DNA from: an uncultured Desulfobulbaceae bacterium
Lineage (GTDB): Bacteria > Desulfobacterota > Desulfobulbia > Desulfobulbales > Desulfobulbaceae
Direction of reading: 5' to 3'
Length of the DNA stretch: 64,000 bases
Assembly (NCBI GenBank): GCA_947259225.1
Contig: CAMYLK010000011.1
Location: forward strand, 39,384 to 103,383
Shown here: piece by piece, positions 27,650 to 37,315 of the stretch
Numbering within the stretch: position 1 is the stretch's first letter
Layout: the number at the start of each line of letters is the position of its first letter
Made by a program: the position numbers and the translations under genes
Notes under the pieces: model-generated
Seen by the model: the letters and a program-made list of their open reading frames with translations, nothing else
The model's database searches: none
What the model was told of the DNA's origin: nothing

Positions 27650-30600
27650 ATGAAGACACGTAAAGTACTCACAATATGTTCTGTTCTGTTCCTGCTGGCA
27701 TTGTTCGCCGGGCAGGCATCGGCAGCAAAGTATGGACATAATTTTGACGCAGGACCGGTTGCCCTGGATGCCATCGACGCAGGGGGAACAACTCTGGACT
27801 GCAACAACTGTCACCTGCAGTCGCACGCCGATACGGGTGCTGTCCAGTTTGTCCCGACAGGTGACATCGTCTATGACCGCTGTTTTCAGTGCCACAGTGC
27901 AACAGGCGGAGCGGCCAACACTGTCATAGGCAACCATACATCTATCAAGTACATAATCTTGAAGGCGGGGCGATCGCCTCGACTGACAATCATTCCAACA
28001 CAGCACCACTGGCCGGCCAGCCACAGGACAATATTAAATATATCCGTAAGGATATGACCAAGTATGTGCCGGGTGCCAGCACTAACACTGTGTATCAGCA
28101 ACCAACTGCTCATTTTGCTTTTGCCTCCTCTGACGCTGACTCAGGACAATTCAATGGTGTATGCCAGTCGTGCCACGAGAATCCCGTCCAGCACCATACG
28201 GTTCCCTTCACCGATGACCACCAGATCACCAAGGCAAATCCAAGTAATCCTGTCACGTGGACATCGACAAACTGCAAGGAATGCCATCAGCACGTCTACA
28301 CCCCGTCAACTGCCATCACAAATCCTCCGGGAGAGTACGACGCCTTCAAGCCCTGGCATGACGGCACCCAGTTTGTCTCGAATGCCAACTGTGAACTCTG
28401 CCATGGTACCGGTGAAATAGTCAAAGAAATCCATAACAACAACTGTGACAACTGTCATACAGTTGGTGTGGCCAAAAGTGCGGCTACCCTGAAGCTGGGT
28501 AACTCCTATACCGATCCTGCCGATGTGATAAGTCCTGCAGGTGATGCACGTGGATATGACACCACGGCAAGTTGTGTTGACTGTCACCAAGATGTTGATG
28601 CAACCGGCTTCCACGGCCTTTCCATTAATAAAGTGAAAACAAGGCATCAACTTTCATCCGACACCTCAGGCGGGTATGACTGCGAGACCTGCCATTATAC
28701 AGATGCCGCCAATGCGCAGCTCAATAGACATATGCCGGCTGATACTGTAGCCAACTGTGTTGCTATCTGTCATGAAAGGTCCGGAGGCAATGCGGATTCA
28801 AAGAGATCCGGCATCAACACCAAGAGCGTGATAGACGCGGTCACCTTTAATGACCCCTATGTGAACAAGAACGATTCCAAGTGCGAGGACTGTCATGCTG
28901 CCAAGGGAGACTTTGGACTGCACGGCCTGACTGATGATGATATCGAGGATGATGGTATTGACAATGCCAGCTTTGACGCATCTGCTGATACCGTTGGCAC
29001 CCATAACAACCTGCGCAGCGCCATTGGCGAGGCACCAACCTATTCTGGTAAACTGGCTGGGGCCTACGGCGGTCTCAAAGTCACCGACTACTCCTGTGAT
29101 GACTGCCACTCCTCAGACAGGGCTAACGCCACCACGCTTGAGGCTATGCAGGCCCATACCGCGCAGAACGGTACAGGTTCAGGCAACTGTCTCACCTGCC
29201 ACAGCCAGGCTGCCTTTGACGCTGTTATTGCAACTGCAACCGGCGCCTCGGCAACGACCATTGAATGCGAGGACTGCCATAACGCAACCATCAACGGCGG
29301 CGGTACAACCAACAGCCCGAGCGGCCAGCGCATGTACCAGTACGACGGAATCAGGCATCACAAGACCGAACATGCCCAGTCCGGCAACTGTACCTGGTGC
29401 CATGCCGATCCGCGTCCGGATACTCCTACTACAACAAACGGCTTTGCTTCTACTGCAACTGCGGCAAGCTCAAATAATGGCGTCACAAATTACGATACCG
29501 GCTGGGAAACTGACTTTAGTGGTGTTACCTGCCCGGCAACAGTACCCAAGCAGCTTGCCTGCCGTCTCTGCCACACCAACTACGGAACAGACGGTGCGGG
29601 TACAGCCCATTCCGTTAACACGTATGGCGGTGACGGCAACCATGGCTATAACCAGGCAGGGTACTCAGGTACACTCACAGAGCGGACCACCGGCCTGACC
29701 GTCTATGCCAATGATTTTAACGCCGGCCGCTCCGGGGCTTCCAATAATACAACTGCAACTGTGAGTGCTACACGGATAAGCCAGACAGTTACCCATAGGA
29801 TCGATGCCAATGACGGCAGCTCCATGGTCAATGTCTATGACTATGGAGCCTGTCTGGGCTGTCACAGCGTTCAGATCATGCATGCAGCACCGGTACCCGG
29901 ACAGGACTACCCGGCACTGGCTCAGGATATCCAGGTAGCCCCCTGGGATACCCTGCGCTACGCACCCGGCCGTGCCGTTTTCAACGAGCTGCGCGGCAAC
30001 AGCGATAATAACCAGGCCTGGAATGACCATAGATTACGAAACGAGAACGGGCTCCAGTCCATGATGGGCGGGTCATCCAATTATAAAACCCGCGGCAAAT
30101 CATATTTTCAAGCTTCGCAAGGTGGTACCGGCTGGCACTTTGGCGGCAGCGTTGCTCATACTACAGCGTCCGCTGCTAATTTCCTCAATGCTAACTTCTC
30201 GGATTTTGATTCTCAAACAGGGGCCGAGATTATCTACTTCGGTGACATCACGGCTCCAACCGTCAATGGTACGGTGAACATCGTAACCGTTGATTCATCG
30301 GTTGACGAGGGTGTCGGAAGTGTGCCCGTCATCGTCCGCCGCTCAAGCGGCAGTGACGGTGCGGTCAGTGCCACTGTTACTCTTTCGGGTACGGCAACCT
30401 ATGGCGCTGGCAATGATTACACAACTACTCCTGCAGCCTCTGCCAGCACAGTAACCTTAAACTGGGCTAACGGAGATACAGCTGACAAGACCATCACCAT
30501 CAACGTGAACGACGATTCTGCGTCCGAGTCTGATCAGACAATCATCATGACCATTACCGGAACGACCGGGGGCTTGACTATCGGCATGAACGATGCTGTG

Positions 30601-33600
30601 ACAACGACCATCGTGGACAACGATGGAACGTCAGCCAACGGCACGGTGAATATCACCACTGCTGATTCTTCCTGTGCTGAGGAAGCGTGCGGTGCGATAA
30701 TCATCACCGCCAACCGGACCGGCGGCAGCAGCGGTGCTGTAACCGCATCTGTCGGTGTATCCGGTACGGCAGTCCCGGGTGTGGACTATACCCTGAGTTC
30801 CAACGCCTTCTTCTGGGCAGACGGTGAATCAGGAAACAAGACCATCACCCTGACAGTGATTGATGATGCGTATGTGGAACCTGATGAAACCGCAATCATC
30901 ACCATTACCTCCACAACCGGAGGTCTTGCGATCGGTCCTGATCCGTCAGTGACAATAACCATTACGAATACTGACCTCAATGGTCCCGGCACGCTTGAGA
31001 TCTCCACTGCTGATGCATCCGTACCTGAGAATATAGGGACGGTTAATATAACATGCACCAGGACCGGCGGTGATTTAGGTGCGGTTTCTGCCACAGTATC
31101 TTCAGCAGGAAGTACTGCAGGTGGCTCTGATTACTCCTATGCACCCGCAACATGCAGCTGGGCAGACGGTGATGCGACAGACAAGACCATTACCCTTACC
31201 ATCAATGATGATAGTGTTCCTGCTGAACCCAACGAGACCGTTGTCCTTACCCTGACTGACGGCGGGGCCTTGAACGGGGCAGTGATTGGTGCAAACAACT
31301 CTGTAACCACCACAATTGTTGATAATGATGTGCCGGGTACGTTTGACTATACCCAGGCTAATTACTCGGTTGTTGAGAATGGCGGTTCTGTCACAATCTA
31401 TGTCAGCCGATCAGGCGGTACATTTGGTGCTGTCAGTGTTAACTACAGCGTTACCGGCGGCACGGCTCCTCCAGTCGACTATACGGTCGTCGGAGGCAAT
31501 TCCGGGACCCTGAACTGGGCTGACGGTGATTCTGCCAACAAATCAATAGTTATAAACGTAGCTGATAACGGAGCAACCGACGGTAACCGGACTGTTACTT
31601 TTGACATCAGCGGTCCTACCGGTGGAGCCTCACTTGGTACCCAGACAACCACGACCCTGACCATAACCGACGATGAAAACAACTCGCCGGTGTGTGGAGC
31701 CGATACATACTCCATGAGTCATGGATCAGCTTTGACCAACCTGACAGTCATGTCCAATGACAATGACGGTGGTGACGGTGGTGCCCTGAGTCTCACTGGT
31801 GTAAGTGCCACATCAAACGGCGGCACGGCTGTCCTGAATGGCAACAGTGTGGATTACACGCCATCCGGCGCCTATGTCGGTGACGAAACCTTTAGCTATG
31901 ACCTGTTTGATACCTTTACGACTGTAGCGTGTCCGGTAACGGTAACGCTGACCAATGCCGCACCTGTTGTCACGGGTGAAACAGCGTCGATCGATGTCAG
32001 CGCAACCGGTGATATAGAGGTCTTGAGTAACGATACCGATGCAGACGGTGATGATCTCCGGATTCTTACTGCTACTGCAACCTGCGGTACCGTCAACACT
32101 GCATTCCCGACTGCGTACGTAACTCCGCCTGCTGCTCAGAGCATTAACTATACTGCTCCGGGCACGGCTGGGACCTGTACCATCAACTACACGGTCGAGG
32201 ATGAGTTTGGCGCCACAGCTGCCGGCGCAGTAACTGTAACGGTCAACCCTCCGGACCAGATAACTGCCTGTGCGGCCAACTGGACTCCGGGCTCAAGCAC
32301 TGCTCCATTGAATATCACTGAGAACTTTAACACTAGAAATGATGCAGCAGCAGCAATATTTGCTCAAGGCTGGACGACCGGTACAAGCTATGGAGGAGCC
32401 AAACAAGGTAATAACTGCTGGTTTACTGATACGGGTTCAACCGCTTCAGGACAAACAGGCTTAACCTCCGGCAACCCGCAGCCATATGTCTACCTGGAAG
32501 CCACCAATAACACTACTACAACGCCACGATGCGGCACTTATGGAGGCACCGATACTTTCTGGCTGGAAAGCCCGAACATTGATGCAGCTACGTATTCAAC
32601 AACCCTGACCATGTCCTTTGACTGGAATTATGAATCAAGTCAAACTACGGGTTACTCTTCCATAGACGTATATTATCGCAATGGTGCTGCAGGTGGATGG
32701 ACATTACTGCAGAATATAACCAATACCCGAAGAGGCAATCCAGCTGCATGGACATCTACCGGAAACATTAATCTGAATGGTGTTCTGTCGCTGGCTAATT
32801 CACGGGTGAGGATAATGGTCACCAGGGGCGGCACGGATTATCGCCATGATGTTGTTTTTGACAATATCAATGTCAGCGGTACCGCTCCGGCAAGCCTGGC
32901 CACTCTGGATGTTCTGGCAGCCAATACGGCAGGCCTTGGTGGCAGCCCTGTAACTGCTACATATAATACGTTTGGTTATCCGATGGCTAATATTCCTGCT
33001 ACCAACCAGTGGCAGTTGGTGGCTCAACCTGACGCCAGTAATACCTGGAACCCAGGTCAGACCATCACAATTACCTCTGCCGGTGATCCGACAGGCATGA
33101 CTTGTCCGGTGACCAACAACGCTGGTGCTCCTGCCTGGAATGATGTCATTACGGTTACATCTGCGACATGGGATGGTACTGATGCGGTTATAACCGCTAC
33201 CAATACCTGGGGCACTAATGCCGAGGTCTATGCCGACTATAACGGCAGCGGTCCGACGCTGATGACCAATATCGGCGGTAACAACTGGACCATTACTTTC
33301 AGCTCAGTTGCATATAATGCAACGGTTGATGTAACGACGTCCGCAGCCGGTACCAACCAGCTTAATTCGCCGGTGACTGACTTGACAGCGACACCACCGT
33401 TCTCCGACTTTACTGAAACATTTACCAATCCTGGTAATAATGTCTACTACGACACAGTAGGTCCGTTTAGTGGCTGGACTTCAGGAAATGGTGGGCAGAA
33501 CCCCAATGGCAGTACTGACAAATCAGCTGCAAATGATAACTGGAAAGTAAATAATGGAAACAGAACATCATCCAACCGGGCCGATACCGGTCCACAAACT

Positions 33601-33993
33601 TACCCCAGTGGCGGTTATGCTTATTGTGAAACGTCCAATAATCAACGGATAACCCTGCCTGACAATGAAAAAATGTATCTCCAGAGCCAGGCTCTTGACG
33701 CTGCTGCCTATGATTTCACTCTTACATTCGACTACAACTGTGAGAACTGTTTGACTGGTACTTACCTCCAGGTTTGGGTCGATGATGGAGGTACAGGAAC
33801 ATTTACCCAAGTCGGAGGAACTATAAGCACAGGAGCAACAGCAGGTTGGGTAACTAATCATTCTGTTGATCTGAGTACCGCGATTAATAGTGCGAACTCC
33901 AGGATACGAATTTACTGGAATATCGACATGACAGGCAATGGTTATCAAAATGATCCAGCAATTGATAATATCACTATCGATGGAACGCCTTAA
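27650..33993 (+). CDS. Giant multiheme cytochrome/Calx-beta adhesin (frameshifted)
   Basis: About 2,110 residues once a -1 shift near 27947-27954 is bridged. The first frame gives the signal peptide (VLTICSVLFLLALFAGQASAA), CNNCH and CFQCH. The second frame, open from there to 33993, resumes at HNLEGGAIASTDNH. In all there are 15 CXXCH plus one CXXXCH (CVAICH) up to 29880. Four Calx-beta repeats follow (30.26-31.68 kb, each ending near TTTIVDND or an equivalent). Then come two Ig/cadherin-like domains (31.68-32.26 kb) and two jelly-roll-like domains (32.3-32.9 and 33.4-34.0 kb). No membrane anchor or sorting signal is seen at the C-terminus. A secreted or surface electron-transfer protein is likely. 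The shift may be a strain mutation or a sequence error; no slippery heptamer is present. Confidence 0.82.
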
Positions 33994-34030
33994 ATCATAC
34001 CCTGTCACCTGACGGGTAAATACAAACCAT

Positions 34031-34063
34031 AAGGGCCGTCCCGCGAGGGACGGCCCTTATTTA
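34031..34063 (+). terminator. Intrinsic terminator of the cytochrome operon
   Basis: A perfect 12-bp stem (34031-34042 with 34047-34058) has a GCGA-type tetraloop and an AT-rich tail, 37 bp after the stop of the giant cytochrome gene. Confidence 0.88.
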
Positions 34064-34117
34064 TGGTATCAGCTGCTCATTGCCGGGACCTTAATTCAGC
34101 AGCAATATCTCAAATCG

Positions 34118-34156
34118 ACTTGTCATTCCGAACGTGTGTGAGGAATCTTTATCCTT
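34118..34156. repeat. Intergenic repeat, 'gtcattccgaacg' type
   Basis: A half-copy: TGTCATTCCGAACGTGTGTGAGGAATCTTTA. Related copies occur at 42.76, 46.38, 47.66, 49.07, 55.50, 59.83, 60.33 and 61.00 kb. Confidence 0.7.
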
Positions 34157-34196
34157 TGCGGTAAGTTCTCTCGCTCCACACCAGTTAGCAGGAAAT

Positions 34197-35121
34197 GGGG
34201 TCAGGTCTTGAAAAGCAATAAATTACATGCTATGTATATAAACTATGGCTCGTCCTTTACGATTAGAATTTCCCGGTGCGGTATATCATATAACAGCTCG
34301 TGGCAATGGGAGAAATGACATCTTCTTAGATGATAGCGACCGTTACAGGTTTCTATCAATTCTTGCCAGTACTGTTGAGCGGTATAACTGGTTATGCCAC
34401 GCATACTGCCTGATGGATAATCACTACCACCTCTTAATCGAAACGGTGGACCCTACTCTATCAATTGGAATGCGGCAGTTAAATGGTATTTACACTCAGT
34501 CTTTCAACCGATGCCATGATCTGGTTGGCCATGTTTTCCAAGGCCGCTTCAAGTCCATAATCGTTGAAAAGGATGCCCATATATTGGAATTGTGCCGGTA
34601 TATTGTTCTCAACCCAATCAGGGCTAGAATGGTCAAAAAGCCAAGCCAATGGAAGTGGACCAGTTACAACTCCACTGTCCAGGAAAATACGAAGACAGGT
34701 TTCCTTACAGTTGATTGGCTGCTGGGACAATTTTCCAGCAATACAGAAACGGCCAGAAAGCTGTATATATCTTTTATAATGGACGGTATCAAACAAAAAA
34801 CACGCCCTTGGGATAAACTGCAAGGGCAGGTTTTTTTAGGAAGTAAAGGATTTGTTCGTAAAATGCAGGAGATTATTGACCGCAAGGAGATGGTCAAAGA
34901 AATTCCGAAGGAACAACGATTCCCTTCCCGCCCTGCCCTCATTGATCTGTTTGATGTTGGAATGACCAAAAAACAAAGGAACCAGAAGATTCTGGAAGGG
35001 CACCTACGATATGGCTATTCTTTAAAAGAGATTGGCGACCATCTTGAAATTCATTATTCAACAGTGAGTCGAGTGGTTAACAAGAAAAAATAACAAGTGT
35101 TGCATTACAAGACCTGACCCC
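34197..35121 (+). mobile_element. REP-associated transposase unit with 14-bp inverted ends
   Basis: GGGGTCAGGTCTTG (34197-34210) and CAAGACCTGACCCC (35108-35121) are perfect inverted repeats flanking the single transposase gene. No flanking target duplication is obvious, as expected for RAYT elements. Confidence 0.8.
34245..35093 (+). CDS. REP-associated tyrosine transposase (RAYT, Y1 type)
   Basis: 282 residues. The N-terminus is MARPLRLEFPGAVYHITARGN, then the metal-binding HxH-like pair in LMDNHYHLLIET, then GHVFQGRFKSIIVEKD and the catalytic Tyr in ELCRYIVLNPIRA. The C-terminal 60 residues form a helix-turn-helix (YGYSLKEIGDHLEIHYSTVSRVVNKKK). Members act on REP-type palindromes. The gene appears intact. 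Inverted ends at 34197 and 35121 mark the unit. Confidence 0.93.
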   Translation: MARPLRLEFPGAVYHITARGNGRNDIFLDDSDRYRFLSILASTVERYNWLCHAYCLMDNHYHLLIETVDPTLSIGMRQLNGIYTQSFNRCHDLVGHVFQGRFKSIIVEKDAHILELCRYIVLNPIRARMVKKPSQWKWTSYNSTVQENTKTGFLTVDWLLGQFSSNTETARKLYISFIMDGIKQKTRPWDKLQGQVFLGSKGFVRKMQEIIDRKEMVKEIPKEQRFPSRPALIDLFDVGMTKKQRNQKILEGHLRYGYSLKEIGDHLEIHYSTVSRVVNKKK

Positions 35122-35176
35122 TTCCCATTCCGGTATGAACTGATCCCAAGGACCTGGTATTAATTTTCAAATAAAA

Positions 35177-35338
35177 TTAAAAAATCGTATAGATAAACGG
35201 CATGATTGCTGTACCTTCGGTGAGCACAATCACCGTACCGAGGAGCAGGAAGAAGGCAATTAACAGGGCAATAACGATTTTCCGGGTTGCCTTGACATAC
35301 CCCCAGAGATCCTTGAATGTTTCAATCAGCGGGTTCAT
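35177..35338 (-). CDS. DUF5989 family small membrane protein
   Basis: A 53-residue protein: MNPLIETFKDLWGYVKATRK, a single membrane helix (IVIALLIAFFLLLGTVIVL), then the conserved tail TEGTAIMPFIYTIF. The tail and size match DUF5989 proteins, which usually accompany SxtJ-like membrane proteins, carbamoyltransferases and SGNH proteins in polysaccharide or surface-modification loci. It lies 48 bp downstream of the TPR/SGNH gene on the same strand and is probably co-transcribed. Role unknown. Confidence 0.82.
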   Translation of the reverse strand: MNPLIETFKDLWGYVKATRKIVIALLIAFFLLLGTVIVLTEGTAIMPFIYTIF

Positions 35339-35386
35339 AGTCTACACAATATGCAATTCAATATTGCCTGACGACCTGCACCATGG

Positions 35387-37315
35387 TTAGTTGGAATATT
35401 CTTCAATCTGTTCCTTCAGGCTGTTGTCAAGCGGATTGAACTTTAAAGCCTCTCTCAAACTTTTTACAGCATTTTCTTTATCATCAAGCGAGAGATACGC
35501 TTTTGCCATGTTTTTCCTGAGCCATACACTATCCTGCCCTAAACGCAGGGAATCATTATAATATTTAACTGCCTGCTTAAATTCTCCACGGACCATTGCC
35601 ACGTCCCCCAACCCGGCATAGGCTCCAGGAAGACTTGGCGTGACATCTATTGCTTTATCAAAAAAATTCACTGCCTCGTCAAACCTGTCTTCTTTGAGGC
35701 TGATATAGCCAAGAGAGAGAAGCACCTTATGGTTGTTCGGGTTGATTTGCAGGGCTTTGTTATACATTTTAATTGCTCTCTGAACGTCATCCTGATCAAC
35801 ATATATGTGGCCAAGGTTTGTAAAAATATGGTCGAATCCCGGCAGATACGCAAGGGCCTGCAGGTAATTTTTTTCTGCCAGGTCAAGTCTGCCATTATTT
35901 TCAAAAGTGAGCGCCTGGGCGTATAACTCATGACCCCGGACAAAATCACTCTTCGTTTCTGCCCTGGAATCGGCCCTGATCAATCCAGACAGCGAATTGA
36001 TGTCCAGTCGTGGTGACTTGATAACTTTATCCATTACCGGCAGAAGCCATTGCGCAACCTGTTTATTGCCCGTTTCCGTGAGATGACAATAGTCCAGAAA
36101 AATTCCTTTTGCCTGCCCCAGTAGATATTGTTCTTTGACCAGCTTTTCCAGGTCGGCCACGTAAATCCCGTTCTTTTCATCGACAGTGTCGCGGATTACT
36201 TCGTTAAATGAACTGAGAGCCCTGGTCGGACGATAATCAAGATCTTTTGCCTTTACCAACTCCTGGTAGGAGGTTTCGAATTCTTCGAGACTCCAGAGTA
36301 TTTTGCCATAATTGAAGAGCATACCAGGATCGCTGGGAGTGATTTCCACTATTTTCTGCATATATTCGGCTTCCTGCGCAATATCACCCCTGTTAAATGC
36401 CTGGTCGCGCAAATCCAGCAGTTCTAGCCATCTTCCGGCAGCGGTTTCATCTGCAAACTGCGGCAGGCCGGATTGAGGAAGCCAGCCTCCGATATCAACA
36501 GGAACTGTGGAAAAAATTCCCTTTACTCCCTGCTCAACAAGGAGTTCCTTCATGGCAGTAATGTTATTCCGATAATTTTCCAGAATTGCAGCATCAGTAT
36601 GGGAACTCCTGCCTATGTTTCCTCTACTTACCTGAGGATTCGACCGTATGTCAGTAATATCCTGTTTGATTCTGTTTTCGAATACCCTGGGAGTTGCTTT
36701 GAACAGGCTGAGGCGTATGGCGCGATAAATATTGGTTTGGTTGAAATGGGAACTGATCTTCTCTATGGCAGCCGGTGGTGTTTTCATTTCCGGCAGAATA
36801 TTCTGCTCAACATACTCGTTGTTGCCGCTGTATATAATGACCAGATCCGGTTCAAAAAGTACGACATCTTTCAGGACATCGAGGACCCGGTGGCTGCCAA
36901 ATGACATGCCGGATACATTAATCACCTCGAATCTCCCCGGTGCTCCCTTGTCCAGTGTCCTTCTGAGATAACCGCTGAAGCCGTATTCTTCGGTGTAAGG
37001 GAAACCATAAGCTGCAGAGCCACCGATCACGAATATTCGAGTTAAATCAGCCGGTTTTTCCCTCAGGAATGACTGGGCATTGATATACGACCCAAAATGA
37101 GGACTGGTAACGTAGTGATCAGACATGTCTCCCTTGCCCGGAACAAAGATCGGGTAGTAGCTTGTCGACATGAATTCCTTGTCGTATCTCTCTAACCCGG
37201 CGAAACTTAAAACAAATTCAAAAAGGAGGAGTATGAGGAAGAAAAAGAGCACTCCGAAAACAAATTTCTTGATTGGAGAGATCTCCGGATATTGGGGAGG
37301 CTTACTGTTTTTCAT
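35387..37315 (-). CDS. TPR protein with membrane anchor and SGNH-like domain
   Basis: 642 residues. One N-terminal helix (FVFGVLFFFLILLLFEFVLSF) places the rest in the periplasm. Residues about 85-430 are an SGNH-hydrolase-like domain: FVIGGSAAYGFPY (block I, nucleophile Ser), IIYSGNNEYVE (block III) and DYCHLTETG (Asp and His of block V). TPR units start near residue 300 and recur at about 470-640 (AEKNYLQALAYLPG, AIKMYNKALQINPN, AVNFFDKAIDVTPS, AVKYYNDSLRLG). Such proteins resemble acyl- or acetyl-transfer partners in polysaccharide modification. ATGA overlap with the upstream glycosyltransferase-like gene. Confidence 0.84.
   Translation of the reverse strand: MKNSKPPQYPEISPIKKFVFGVLFFFLILLLFEFVLSFAGLERYDKEFMSTSYYPIFVPGKGDMSDHYVTSPHFGSYINAQSFLREKPADLTRIFVIGGSAAYGFPYTEEYGFSGYLRRTLDKGAPGRFEVINVSGMSFGSHRVLDVLKDVVLFEPDLVIIYSGNNEYVEQNILPEMKTPPAAIEKISSHFNQTNIYRAIRLSLFKATPRVFENRIKQDITDIRSNPQVSRGNIGRSSHTDAAILENYRNNITAMKELLVEQGVKGIFSTVPVDIGGWLPQSGLPQFADETAAGRWLELLDLRDQAFNRGDIAQEAEYMQKIVEITPSDPGMLFNYGKILWSLEEFETSYQELVKAKDLDYRPTRALSSFNEVIRDTVDEKNGIYVADLEKLVKEQYLLGQAKGIFLDYCHLTETGNKQVAQWLLPVMDKVIKSPRLDINSLSGLIRADSRAETKSDFVRGHELYAQALTFENNGRLDLAEKNYLQALAYLPGFDHIFTNLGHIYVDQDDVQRAIKMYNKALQINPNNHKVLLSLGYISLKEDRFDEAVNFFDKAIDVTPSLPGAYAGLGDVAMVRGEFKQAVKYYNDSLRLGQDSVWLRKNMAKAYLSLDDKENAVKSLREALKFNPLDNSLKEQIEEYSN

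Noticed and set aside
27889..27950. The ATG at 27889 as a true start of the giant cytochrome
   Set aside because: The first 20 residues from it (MPQCNRRSGQHCHRQPYIYQ) are the out-of-frame reading of the CFQCHSATGG segment. The real N-terminus is in the frame starting at 27650.
1..33000. Prophage or integrative element in the first half
   Set aside because: No integrase, phage structural or conjugation genes, and no direct repeats at the tRNA-Arg gene.
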